54,634 nt of DNA from contig NZ_LGYA01000007.1 of the NCBI RefSeq assembly GCF_001273755.1, positions 1 to 54,634 on the forward strand, in the 5' to 3' direction. The notes below the pieces were generated by a model, which worked only from the letters and a program-made list of their open reading frames with translations, did not search any database and was not told the DNA's origin. The position numbers were made by a program, and so were the translations under genes. Positions 1-7,320 of the stretch are shown here, in pieces. This stretch comes from Peribacillus butanolivorans (GTDB lineage: Bacteria > Bacillota > Bacilli > Bacillales > DSM-1321). Position 1 is the stretch's first letter, and each line of letters begins with the position of its first letter.

Positions 1-61
1 CGTTGGCGCTTTGTTTTGTTCAGTTTTCAAAGAGCAATTTTATCGCTGCTCTGTTAGCGAC
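1..61 (-). promoter_or_regulatory. rRNA operon leader with boxA-like antitermination sequence
   Basis: Read leftwards, the sequence contains TGCTCTTTGAAAACTGAAC (positions 18-36 on the complement) followed by AAAACAAAGCGCCAACG. This is the usual Bacillus leader immediately before 16S rRNA, with a boxA-like element. The 16S gene itself must lie just left of the window. It is preceded by two consensus promoters. The leader assignment rests on recognition of the sequence; the rRNA gene is not visible. Confidence 0.8.
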
Positions 62-67
62 TTTATT

Positions 68-96
68 ATCATAACACCTTTCAAACAACATGTCAA
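68..96 (-). promoter_or_regulatory. rrn promoter P2
   Basis: On the minus strand a consensus -35 TTGACA (91-96) and a -10 TATGAT (68-73) are separated by exactly 17 bp, directly upstream of the rRNA leader. This is the proximal promoter of a tandem pair. Confidence 0.8.
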
Positions 97-153
97 CAAC
101 AAGTTTCATCTTTTTTCTTTCTTGTCGTCGTTGTCTCAAGCGGTGTATTTAAT

Positions 154-182
154 ATAATAGCACCTGCATACAGACAAGTCAA
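154..182 (-). promoter_or_regulatory. rrn promoter P1
   Basis: A -35 TTGACT (177-182) and a -10 TATTAT (154-159) are spaced 17 bp apart on the minus strand. It lies about 86 bp upstream of P2 and has the same geometry, as in Bacillus rRNA operons. Between 183 and 348 I see only AT-rich spacer and no gene. Confidence 0.7.
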
Positions 183-348
183 TTTAATTTTGGATATTTC
201 TTCGTTTTATTTCATTGACTCTCATCTTCTTCTATATATAATGAAAATCCATATCATTCTTTATAGGTAAATAGGTTAAACTATCGGGTTTTTATCTCCT
301 ATCATTCATCTTAACCTTAAAGACTTATCCTGTTAATCTGGATAAATT

Positions 349-386
349 GAAACAGGGGGCAACTTATTACTGTTGCCCCCTGTTTC
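349..386 (-). terminator. ptsG transcription terminator
   Basis: Perfect 15-bp hairpin with arms GAAACAGGGGGCAAC (349-363) and GTTGCCCCCTGTTTC (372-386) around an 8-nt loop. It lies 8 bp after the ptsG stop codon. The run of T after the stem on the minus strand is interrupted (TTTCAATTTATCC), but the stem is very stable. Confidence 0.85.
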
Positions 387-393
387 ATAACCC

Positions 394-2463
394 TTATTTA
401 TTGAAAGAAATAATGTTAGCTTCTTCTTTATCTACTTTTCCGCTCTTTTCAATCTTCACGCTTTCTCCTTCAGAAAGGTTGGTAAAGACGATTGGTGTGA
501 TTATAGAAGTGGCATTATTTTTGACATACTCAATATCCACTTTAAGTAATGGCTGTCCGCTTGTCACCTTATCTCCTTGAGCGACAAGTGCTTCGAAGCC
601 TTTACCTTCTAATTTAACTGTATCTATTCCCACATGTATTAAGATTTCACGTCCCGCATCAGAAACAATGCCTATTGCATGTTTAGTCGGGAACAGATTA
701 ACGATCGTTCCATCTACAGGTGAAACAACTAATCCATCCACCGGTACGATTGCAAAGCCGTCACCCATCATTTTTTCAGCAAAAACCGCGTCAGGTACTT
801 CGCTAATCGGCTTGATTTCTCCTTTAATAGGTGAAATAAAATCCTCAGAACCAGTATCTGTCCGTAATGGTTTTGGAACAGTGTCCTCAATTTGATCCTC
901 TACACCCTTTTCAGGAGACACTTCAACTTTACGAGGTCTTTTTCCATCAATTATATCTTTCATTTGTCCTTTAATTGTTTCAGAACGAGGACCGAAGATG
1001 GCCTGGATGTTATTCCCTACTTCTAGTACCCCTGCCGCACCAAGTTTCTTCAATCTATTTTTATCAACGTTATCAATGTTATTTACTGACACACGCAGGC
1101 GGGTGATACATGCATCTAAGTGAGCGATGTTTTCTTTTCCGCCCATTGCATCCAAGATATCTCCAGGAAGACTTCCAGCTGTACTTGTAGCCCCTTCTTC
1201 TTCATCCTCTTCTTCCACTTCACGACCAGGAGTTTTAAGATTAAACTTCCGAATCGCAAATCGGAATCCAAAGTAATAGATAAGCGCAAAGACTAATCCA
1301 ACCGGAATAACAATCCAAGCATTCGTTTGAGGATTAATCAAACCGAACAGTACGTAGTCTATTAAACCACCTGAGAACGTCATCCCGATTTTCACATTTA
1401 GTAAATGCATAGTCATGAAAGAAAGACCAGCAAACACACAATGAATACCGAAAAGTACCGGTGCTACAAATAAGAATGCAAATTCAAGTGGTTCTGTAAT
1501 CCCAGTCAAGAACGATGTAAGTGCAGCCGAAGCCATCAAGCCACCGACTATTTTCTTTCGTTCTGGTCGAGCCTCATGATAAATAGCTAAAGCGGCTGCT
1601 GGCAACCCGAACATCATGAATGGGTATTTACCAGTCATGAAGGTACCAGCTGTTAAATTCTGTACCCCATCTTTAATTTGAGCCATGAAGATGGCTTGGT
1701 CCCCTCTGACTGGATTCCCCCCACCTTGAGGGATATAGCTGCCAAATTCAAACCAGAATGGGGAATAGAAAATATGATGCAATCCAAATGGAATTAACGC
1801 CCGTTCTACCACTCCGAACACGAATGCTCCAAGAGTTAGGTTAGCACCCAACATATTTTCCGAAAATGCATTTAACCCTGATTGTATCGTCGGCCAAATC
1901 AAAATCATCAACAACCCAAGTACAACTGCGCTTGCAGCTGTTACAATGGGTACAAAACGTTTACCGGCAAAGAATCCTAAATAAGAAGGAAGTTCAATTT
2001 CATAAAATTTATTATACATTATAGCAGCCATGACACCGACAATAATACCGCCGAAGACGCCCGTTCCCAAAGTTGGAATTCCAAGAACATTGCTATACAC
2101 AGCACCATTGTTCTCAATGTCAGCAGCATCAATTCCAAGTACCGTTCCCATTGTTACATTCATTATCAAGAACCCGATGATCGCTGCCAGCCCGGCAACA
2201 CCATCTCCACCAGCTAACCCAATTGCGACCCCCACAGCAAACAATAGCGGAAGATTCCCAAAAATAATATTTCCGGCATTCTCCATGACCGATGCGACCA
2301 TTTCTACTCCACCACTCGCAAGAAACGGAGCGATATCCAACAAAGTTTCGTTTTGCAATGCATTACCAAACGCGAGCAAAATTCCAGCCGCTGGCAAAAT
2401 TGCCACAGGAAGCATTAAAGCTTTTCCGATTTTTTGCAAAACACCAAACAACTTCTTAAACAT
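394..2463 (-). CDS. ptsG: glucose-specific PTS permease, EIICBA
   Basis: This membrane enzyme imports glucose and phosphorylates it at the inner face, using phosphate relayed from HPr. The 689 residues show the fused order EIIC (about 1-400, many hydrophobic segments, with a GITEPLEFAFLF stretch), EIIB (about 430-520, phospho-Cys near 452 in DACITRLRV) and EIIA (about 560-689, phospho-His near 610 in LIHVGIDTV). The length is close to B. subtilis PtsG (699). An acidic linker, EEEDEEE, separates IIC from IIB. The start is set by AGGAGG eight bases upstream. The adjacent upstream glcT and the intervening leader hairpin support glucose rather than N-acetylglucosamine specificity; family similarity alone would not fully exclude NagE-type. 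Confidence 0.92.
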   Translation of the reverse strand: MFKKLFGVLQKIGKALMLPVAILPAAGILLAFGNALQNETLLDIAPFLASGGVEMVASVMENAGNIIFGNLPLLFAVGVAIGLAGGDGVAGLAAIIGFLIMNVTMGTVLGIDAADIENNGAVYSNVLGIPTLGTGVFGGIIVGVMAAIMYNKFYEIELPSYLGFFAGKRFVPIVTAASAVVLGLLMILIWPTIQSGLNAFSENMLGANLTLGAFVFGVVERALIPFGLHHIFYSPFWFEFGSYIPQGGGNPVRGDQAIFMAQIKDGVQNLTAGTFMTGKYPFMMFGLPAAALAIYHEARPERKKIVGGLMASAALTSFLTGITEPLEFAFLFVAPVLFGIHCVFAGLSFMTMHLLNVKIGMTFSGGLIDYVLFGLINPQTNAWIVIPVGLVFALIYYFGFRFAIRKFNLKTPGREVEEEDEEEGATSTAGSLPGDILDAMGGKENIAHLDACITRLRVSVNNIDNVDKNRLKKLGAAGVLEVGNNIQAIFGPRSETIKGQMKDIIDGKRPRKVEVSPEKGVEDQIEDTVPKPLRTDTGSEDFISPIKGEIKPISEVPDAVFAEKMMGDGFAIVPVDGLVVSPVDGTIVNLFPTKHAIGIVSDAGREILIHVGIDTVKLEGKGFEALVAQGDKVTSGQPLLKVDIEYVKNNATSIITPIVFTNLSEGESVKIEKSGKVDKEEANIISFNK

Positions 2464-2495
2464 AGGCTTTCCTCCTCTATACTGTTTTTAGGCTA

Positions 2496-2511
2496 ATAAA
2501 AACGTTTACAT
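2496..2511 (-). promoter_or_regulatory. cre-like CcpA site in ptsG leader
   Basis: On the minus strand the sequence reads ATGTAAACGTTTTTAT. It fits the catabolite-responsive element consensus WTGNNARCGNWWWCAW except for T in place of the third-from-last C. It lies between the leader hairpin and the ptsG ribosome site, where bound CcpA would act as a roadblock. Single-site prediction only. Confidence 0.45.
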
Positions 2512-2562
2512 TATAATGACTGAATTCATCCTCTTATGTGTCTGATTTTGGAATACAAAAAA

Positions 2563-2644
2563 GGCATAAGCAAAGATAGGATTGAAATGAAAATTCAGGT
2601 ATATAATACCCTCTTTCAGAACAATCATTCTCCTCACTTATGCC
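2563..2644 (-). promoter_or_regulatory. GlcT-type antiterminator/terminator leader of ptsG
   Basis: The minus strand has GGCATAAG (2637-2644) and CTTATGCC (2563-2570) as complementary arms, followed by six T. Between them is a smaller nested hairpin, GGTAT-TAT-ATACC (2598-2610). This is the layout expected of a leader where an RNA-binding antiterminator stabilises an internal hairpin and blocks the outer terminator. The partner protein is encoded just upstream. I did not match the ribonucleotide antiterminator sequence base by base to known ones. Confidence 0.65.
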
Positions 2645-2678
2645 TGATCGAATCAGTAACACGTAAGTTAATGTATTT

Positions 2679-3521
2679 TTATTTAATTTTCTTTTGCAAT
2701 CGTTGAATATGCATCGTTAGATAGACAGCTTCCGCATCAAAAACCGGTTTGCCTAATTTCTGTTGCATAATTTTTATTAGCTTCCATGAAATATTGTAAC
2801 ACAATGGATATTCTTCTTTCAATAGCAATGCGATTTTTTCAGGTTCGTCTACCTCTTCCCCTGCCATTACACGGTCTATCATGAATCTTAAATGACGAAC
2901 CAGACGCGTATAATCAACGCTATCCTTATTAATTTGTACTTCCAACTGTTCTTCAACGACTTGGATAAGATGATAAATTAGTTGCGAGTGCTGATTGACT
3001 TCCGAGAGGTCTTTATTCGCTATTGCACTATGAATATGAAGCGTAATAAAACCAATTTCACCTTGTGGCAGTCCTATACCTGTCTTATCTTCGATTAGGT
3101 CAATGACATCAACTGCAATATCATGTTCAAAAGGATAGAGGGTTATCGTTTCTTTTAAGAATGGGTTTTTAATAGTCATTCCTTGCGAAACACGCTGAAG
3201 GGCGAACAGTAAATGATCGGTTAATCCGACATGTATATGTTCATTAAGTTTCCCTGACACTCGATTGTTAATAAGATGAATGGATTCAATTATTGCTGCT
3301 TGCAGATTTTGATCAATCTTTGGCAAAAGCTTTTTGTAGCTTTCCTGTTCTTTCACATTTTTTAAAACAAACGTTTTCTCTGCAAGATCTGGACTTAATT
3401 CTTCGCCTTTCTTTCGGTTGAATCCTAAGCCCTTTCCAATTGAAACGACTTCACCATACGACGAATGAGTGGCAATCACCACGTTATTGTTCAAAACCTT
3501 TTCAACGATAAAACCATTCAT
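2679..3521 (-). CDS. glcT: transcription antiterminator of the BglG family, GlcT
   Basis: A 280-residue RNA-binding regulator that, when not phosphorylated by the glucose permease, binds the ptsG leader and prevents termination. The N-terminal 55 residues form the CAT RNA-binding domain (starts MNGFIVEKVLNNNVVIA). PRD1 follows with a conserved His near 103 (GLTDHLLFAL), then PRD2 with His residues near 162-164 (ITLHIHSAI in the first regulatory region) and the C-terminal MHIQRLQ. Length and domain order match B. subtilis GlcT. The start has a strong GAGGGAG site. It is followed 35 bp downstream by the ptsG leader hairpin, so read-through from glcT may contribute to ptsG transcription. Confidence 0.92.
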   Translation of the reverse strand: MNGFIVEKVLNNNVVIATHSSYGEVVSIGKGLGFNRKKGEELSPDLAEKTFVLKNVKEQESYKKLLPKIDQNLQAAIIESIHLINNRVSGKLNEHIHVGLTDHLLFALQRVSQGMTIKNPFLKETITLYPFEHDIAVDVIDLIEDKTGIGLPQGEIGFITLHIHSAIANKDLSEVNQHSQLIYHLIQVVEEQLEVQINKDSVDYTRLVRHLRFMIDRVMAGEEVDEPEKIALLLKEEYPLCYNISWKLIKIMQQKLGKPVFDAEAVYLTMHIQRLQKKIK

Positions 3522-3588
3522 TATTCTCCCTCATTTTTTCGAAAAATCATCCATATGTCCTATACCGGATAAAATACTTGGTACTTTT

Positions 3589-3618
3589 ACTATACACGAA
3601 TTGACCTTTCCCTTACAA
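3589..3618 (-). promoter_or_regulatory. glcT promoter candidate
   Basis: TTGTAA (3613-3618) and TATAGT (3589-3594) on the minus strand are 18 bp apart, about 70 bp upstream of the glcT start. It lies just past the pbuG terminator, so glcT likely has its own weak constitutive promoter. Confidence 0.5.
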
Positions 3619-3628
3619 CATGAAAGAA

Positions 3629-3650
3629 GGGCCCCATAAACGGGACCCCC
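3629..3650 (-). terminator. pbuG terminator
   Basis: GC-rich hairpin, read leftwards GGGGGTCCC-GTTTAT-GGGGCCC followed by TTCTTTC, 20 bp after the pbuG stop. The T run is short, so some read-through into glcT is possible. Confidence 0.65.
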
Positions 3651-3668
3651 TCTCACTTGCTCTTATTA

Positions 3669-5000
3669 TTACTTCAAGAAAATAAAGTATAGAAGGAAGA
3701 CGACTCCAAGACCCCACATAATTGGATGAACTTCTTTCGCTCTCCCTTTCATTGACATCGTGATGGGATAAAAGATAAAACCACAAGCAATCCCTGTTGC
3801 AATCGAATATGTCATCGGCATCATGATAACTGTGAAGAAGGCTGGTACTGCCACTTCAAACTTATGCCAGTCAATGTTTTTAAGTGAAGATGCCATTAAT
3901 ACACCCACTATAACCAACGCTGGCGCAGTTACCGCTGATGTCACAACGGAAAGAAGCGGGAAGAAGAAAAGGGATAGGACAAATAGCAAACCTGTAACCA
4001 CAGCTGCAAAACCGCTTCGGGCACCAGCAGCAACACCCGATGTTGACTCTACATAAGATGTTGTAGTTGATGTTCCTAGAATTGCACCTGAAACTATGGA
4101 TAGAGAATCAGCAAGCAACCCTTTACCTACTCTCGGAAGAATATTATCCTTCATCAAACCTGCTTGCTGAGCAACAGCCACTAACGTACCAGCTGTATCA
4201 AAGAACGCTACAAATAAGAAGGTTAAAATAACGATTAACATTTGACCAGTGAATAGCTCACCTGGATTTCCGAATGCATCAAATGCAACTCCAAATGTTG
4301 GTGCAATGCTTGGAACTGCCCCGATTATTTTATCTGGAACCGGCACTTGTCCAAATATCATTCCTGCGATAGCCGTAATGACCATCCCTATGAACACGCC
4401 GCTTTTTACGCCTTTTGTCATTAATATAACAGTTACGACAATCCCGAACACAGCCAATAAAGTATTTCCTGATGTTAGGTCACCTAGACCGACAAGCACG
4501 CTATCATCATTCGTAATAATTCCTGCATTTTGGAACCCTACAAAGGTAATGAACAAACCAATACCCGCTCCAACCGCATATTTCAATTCAACTGGAATTG
4601 CATTAATAATTTTCTCTCGTATTCCTGATAGAGACAGTAGAACGAAGATTATCCCTGAGATCAAAACTCCTGTTAGAGCTGTCTGCCATGGTATTCCAAA
4701 ACCAAGTACAACGGTAAAAGCAAAGAATGCATTCAAGCCCATACCTGGAGCAAGAGATATTGGATACCTAGCTATGAGCCCCATCAGTATTGAACCTATC
4801 GCAGCGGCTAAGGCTGTCGCGGCAAAAACTGCTCCGTAATCCATTCTTAATTCATCTGGGTAGTCCTCGATGCTTTGTAAAGTTAACATCACAGGGTTTA
4901 CAACCAGGATATACGCCATAGAAAGGAACGTTGTTAGACCACCCAGTATTTCCCGACGATAATTAGTTCCCAGTTCATTAAACCGAAAGTAATTCTTCAT
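3669..5000 (-). CDS. pbuG: hypoxanthine/guanine permease (NCS2/AzgA-like)
   Basis: A purine uptake permease of the inner membrane, 443 residues, with about twelve hydrophobic segments. The N-terminus reads MKNYFRFNELGTNYRREILG; the motif SLAPGMGLNAFFAF and the later FFDTAGTLVAVA segment are typical of the AzgA/PbuG branch. Length is close to B. subtilis PbuG (440). I placed the start at 5000 because AGGGGAG lies just upstream. A longer in-frame start at 5051 would fall inside the riboswitch terminator hairpin. A guanine riboswitch precedes it, so uptake is shut off when guanine is abundant. guaA with the same type of riboswitch lies immediately upstream, as in B. subtilis. Confidence 0.92.
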   Translation of the reverse strand: MKNYFRFNELGTNYRREILGGLTTFLSMAYILVVNPVMLTLQSIEDYPDELRMDYGAVFAATALAAAIGSILMGLIARYPISLAPGMGLNAFFAFTVVLGFGIPWQTALTGVLISGIIFVLLSLSGIREKIINAIPVELKYAVGAGIGLFITFVGFQNAGIITNDDSVLVGLGDLTSGNTLLAVFGIVVTVILMTKGVKSGVFIGMVITAIAGMIFGQVPVPDKIIGAVPSIAPTFGVAFDAFGNPGELFTGQMLIVILTFLFVAFFDTAGTLVAVAQQAGLMKDNILPRVGKGLLADSLSIVSGAILGTSTTTSYVESTSGVAAGARSGFAAVVTGLLFVLSLFFFPLLSVVTSAVTAPALVIVGVLMASSLKNIDWHKFEVAVPAFFTVIMMPMTYSIATGIACGFIFYPITMSMKGRAKEVHPIMWGLGVVFLLYFIFLK

Positions 5001-5044
5001 TAATGAGTCTCCCCTATCATAGAATCGTAAGCCAAAAGGAAAAT

Positions 5045-5068
5045 GCCCCATTCGCTTCCGAACCGGGC
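5045..5068 (-). terminator. riboswitch-controlled attenuator before pbuG
   Basis: Read leftwards, GCCCGGTTCG-GAAG-CGAATGGGGC forms a stem with one mismatch, followed by ATTTTCCTTTT. The sequence GTAGTCAAGC (5067-5076 on the complement) just before it is perfectly complementary to GCTTGACTAC in the 3' part of the aptamer (5127-5136), so an alternative antiterminator would use the first GC of this stem. This matches an OFF switch: guanine bound means terminator formed. Confidence 0.75.
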
Positions 5069-5120
5069 TTGACTACTAATATGTAAAGAAGTGGCAGTTA
5101 CCCTAACTCACCAATTCATT

Positions 5121-5193
5121 CACATCGTAGTCAAGCTGTTAACGGCAGCTTGGTAGAAACTTTTGGGCCATATCCCCAATATTATACGACAAT
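5121..5193 (-). promoter_or_regulatory. guanine riboswitch (purine aptamer) of pbuG
   Basis: The minus strand carries the purine aptamer core: GTATAATATTG, GGATATGGCCC, AGTTTCTACC, GCCGTTAACAGC, then CTTGACTACGA. The P1 arms are GTCGTA and TACGAT. The nucleotide that decides specificity is C in GACTA, so guanine or hypoxanthine rather than adenine is the ligand (known rule for this family). Confidence 0.93.
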
Positions 5194-5217
5194 TATGTTT
5201 TTTATTATTATAGGTAT

Positions 5218-5246
5218 AGTGTACCAGTCACAAAAATAATCGTCAA
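5218..5246 (-). promoter_or_regulatory. pbuG promoter
   Basis: TTGACG (5241-5246) and TACACT (5218-5223) are 17 bp apart on the minus strand, about 25-30 bp before the aptamer begins. From 5247 to 5447 I see no gene or other clear element. Confidence 0.65.
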
Positions 5247-5447
5247 TATCTTAAACGAATATTTTATATGTAATTTTAGACAATGTTCGCTTTTTATCCT
5301 AATTATCATGATAATACACCCATAAACATACGTAAAATGTAAGCATTCAACCTATCCTTCCCCTTTTTCACTAATCTAGGAAACCTATTTTAATAAACGA
5401 ATCATGCTAAAACTGGATAAATGGAGCAACTTAACTTAAATAAAAAA

Positions 5448-5475
5448 ATCAGTGAAGGTTAAACCCTTCACTGAT
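5448..5475 (-). terminator. guaA terminator
   Basis: Perfect 11-bp hairpin ATCAGTGAAGG / CCTTCACTGAT followed on the minus strand by seven T. It sits 14 bp after the guaA stop and isolates guaA from the pbuG promoter. Confidence 0.92.
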
Positions 5476-5489
5476 CAGATGTTTTTATT

Positions 5490-7046
5490 CTATTCCCACT
5501 CGATTGTTGCAGGTGGCTTAGACGTAATGTCATACACGACGCGGTTTACGTGGTTTACTTCATTAACGATTCTTGTTGAGATGATTTCAAGTACATCCCA
5601 TGGAATTCTAGCCCAATCTGAAGTCATTCCGTCAATGGATGTAACCGCACGAATACCAATTGTGTAATCATACGTACGAGCATCGCCCATGACCCCTACA
5701 CTACGGATATTAGGAAGCACCGTGAAGTACTGCCAGATTTCACGTTCCAAACCATTCTTTTTAATTTCTTCACGTAAGATATGATCAGATTCACGAACGA
5801 TTTCAAGTTTTTCATCCGATATTTCCCCTAATACACGAATACCTAAACCAGGACCAGGGAACGGCTGACGCCAAACGATTTCATCTGGAATCCCCATTTC
5901 GCTTCCAAGAGCACGCACTTCATCTTTGAATAAAGTATTCAATGGCTCAATCAATTTAAATTGCATATCTTCCGGCAGACCGCCAACGTTATGATGCGAT
6001 TTAATTGTTTGTGCAGTAGCCGTACCACTTTCAATAATGTCTGTGTAAAGTGTTCCTTGTGCAAGGAAATCAATACCTTCAAGCTTCGTTGCTTCATCAT
6101 CGAATACGTAGATGAACTCATTACCGATAATTTTCCGTTTTTGTTCCGGATCGGAAACGCCAGCAAGTTTCGAAAGGAAACGCTCTGATGCATCGACCTT
6201 TATTACGTTCATATTAAAGCCTTCACTGAATGTTTCCATTACACCTTCGGCTTCCCCTTTACGCAATAATCCATGATCAACGAAAATACATGTTAACTGA
6301 TCGCCAATTGCCTTATGGATCAATACAGCAACAACGGATGAATCCACTCCGCCGCTCAAGGCGCATAGTACTTTTTTATCCCCGACCGTTTGACGGATTT
6401 TTTCCATTTCGACTTCAATGAAGTTTTCCATGGACCAGTCGCCTTTGCAACCACAAACGCCAAATACGAAATTTTTCAAAATATCATTTCCGTATACAGA
6501 ATGACGTACTTCTGGATGGAATTGTACTGCATACAATTTACGTGACTCATCACTCATAGCTGAGATCGGGCAAGATGGGTTCGTTCCATCGATGGTGAAA
6601 CCTTCAGGCGTTTCGACAACTAAATCACCATGGCTCATCCAGACAATTTGTTCTTTTGGCAGATCGCCGAATAACTTAGAATCATTTTGAATGGCAAGTG
6701 TTGCTTTTCCGTATTCACGGTTTTTAGCTGGTTCCACTTTTCCGCCAAAATGTTTCGTCATTAGCTGCATACCATAACAAATACCAAAAATCGGCAGACC
6801 TAATTCGAAAATGCGCTCATCGCAGCCAAATGCAGATGCATCATACACACTGTTCGGACCGCCTGAAAAAATAATCCCAGTTGGATTCATTTTTAGAATT
6901 TCTTCTGCTGTAATTGTATGAGGATGAAGCTCACTGTACACACCAAATTCACGAATACGACGAGTAATCAATTGATTATATTGGCTTCCGAAATCAAGTA
7001 CTACGATCATTTCCTGGTTTTTTTGCAATTCTGTTTTCCCCGGCAC
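5490..7046 (-). CDS. guaA: GMP synthase (glutamine-hydrolysing)
   Basis: Cytosolic enzyme that converts XMP, ATP and glutamine to GMP, the last step of guanine nucleotide synthesis. Using a GTG start at 7046 the protein has 518 residues. The class I glutamine amidotransferase domain comes first (catalytic Cys90 in FGICYGMQ, His177 and Glu179 in VQFHPE). It is followed by the PP-loop ATP pyrophosphatase domain (SGGVDSS at 231-237) and the C-terminal dimerisation domain ending in PPATIEWE. The GTG start is preferred over an upstream TTG at 7064 because AGAGGTGA lies eight bases before it. It has its own guanine riboswitch and promoter. Near-identical in layout to the B. subtilis enzyme. Confidence 0.96.
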   Translation of the reverse strand: MPGKTELQKNQEMIVVLDFGSQYNQLITRRIREFGVYSELHPHTITAEEILKMNPTGIIFSGGPNSVYDASAFGCDERIFELGLPIFGICYGMQLMTKHFGGKVEPAKNREYGKATLAIQNDSKLFGDLPKEQIVWMSHGDLVVETPEGFTIDGTNPSCPISAMSDESRKLYAVQFHPEVRHSVYGNDILKNFVFGVCGCKGDWSMENFIEVEMEKIRQTVGDKKVLCALSGGVDSSVVAVLIHKAIGDQLTCIFVDHGLLRKGEAEGVMETFSEGFNMNVIKVDASERFLSKLAGVSDPEQKRKIIGNEFIYVFDDEATKLEGIDFLAQGTLYTDIIESGTATAQTIKSHHNVGGLPEDMQFKLIEPLNTLFKDEVRALGSEMGIPDEIVWRQPFPGPGLGIRVLGEISDEKLEIVRESDHILREEIKKNGLEREIWQYFTVLPNIRSVGVMGDARTYDYTIGIRAVTSIDGMTSDWARIPWDVLEIISTRIVNEVNHVNRVVYDITSKPPATIEWE

Positions 7047-7169
7047 AAACGTCACCTCTATCAATGTAATTCACCCAAAAAATCGAGTGATAGTTTCTTA
7101 TAAAAAATATTATCATAAAAAAAGAAAAACTAAAAATCCACCCTCAAAAATACACAAAAAGTACAGACG

Positions 7170-7206
7170 AAGGCAGATTTTCAGCTTTCCTGTTAAAATC
7201 CGCCTT
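7170..7206 (-). terminator. attenuator hairpin in the guaA leader
   Basis: Read leftwards, AAGGCGGATTTT (7195-7206) pairs with AAAATCTGCCTT (7170-7181), with one G-U pair. Its first bases overlap the 3' arm of the riboswitch P1 stem (ATGAAGG). The T run lies about nine bases beyond the stem (CTTTTTGT), so termination may be less efficient than in a standard hairpin. Confidence 0.55.
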
Positions 7207-7274
7207 CATAGTCAAATCATTTACGGTGATTCGGTAGAAACTTTCGATCCATATTATCGAGGATATATGAAGGA
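7202..7274 (-). promoter_or_regulatory. guanine riboswitch (purine aptamer) of guaA
   Basis: The minus strand reads CCTTCATATATCC, then AATATGGATCG, AGTTTCTACC, CACCGTAAATG and TTTGACTATGAAGG. P1 is CCTTCATA paired with TATGAAGG. The C in GACTATG identifies a guanine-type aptamer. It lies between a good promoter and guaA. Confidence 0.95.
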
Positions 7275-7290
7275 TATATTAGTTTAAGTT

Positions 7291-7320
7291 ATTGTATCAA
7301 TATAATAAAAAGCTGGTCAA
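7291..7320 (-). promoter_or_regulatory. guaA promoter
   Basis: TTGACC (7315-7320) and TACAAT (7291-7296), 18 bp apart on the minus strand. The -35 box overlaps the last codons of the upstream transglutaminase-like gene, so guaA can be transcribed independently of that operon. Confidence 0.7.

Noticed and set aside
4249..4839. 196-codon plus-strand frame opposite pbuG
   Set aside because: Antisense shadow of a well-conserved permease, rich in Pro and Thr as expected from the reverse of membrane codons.
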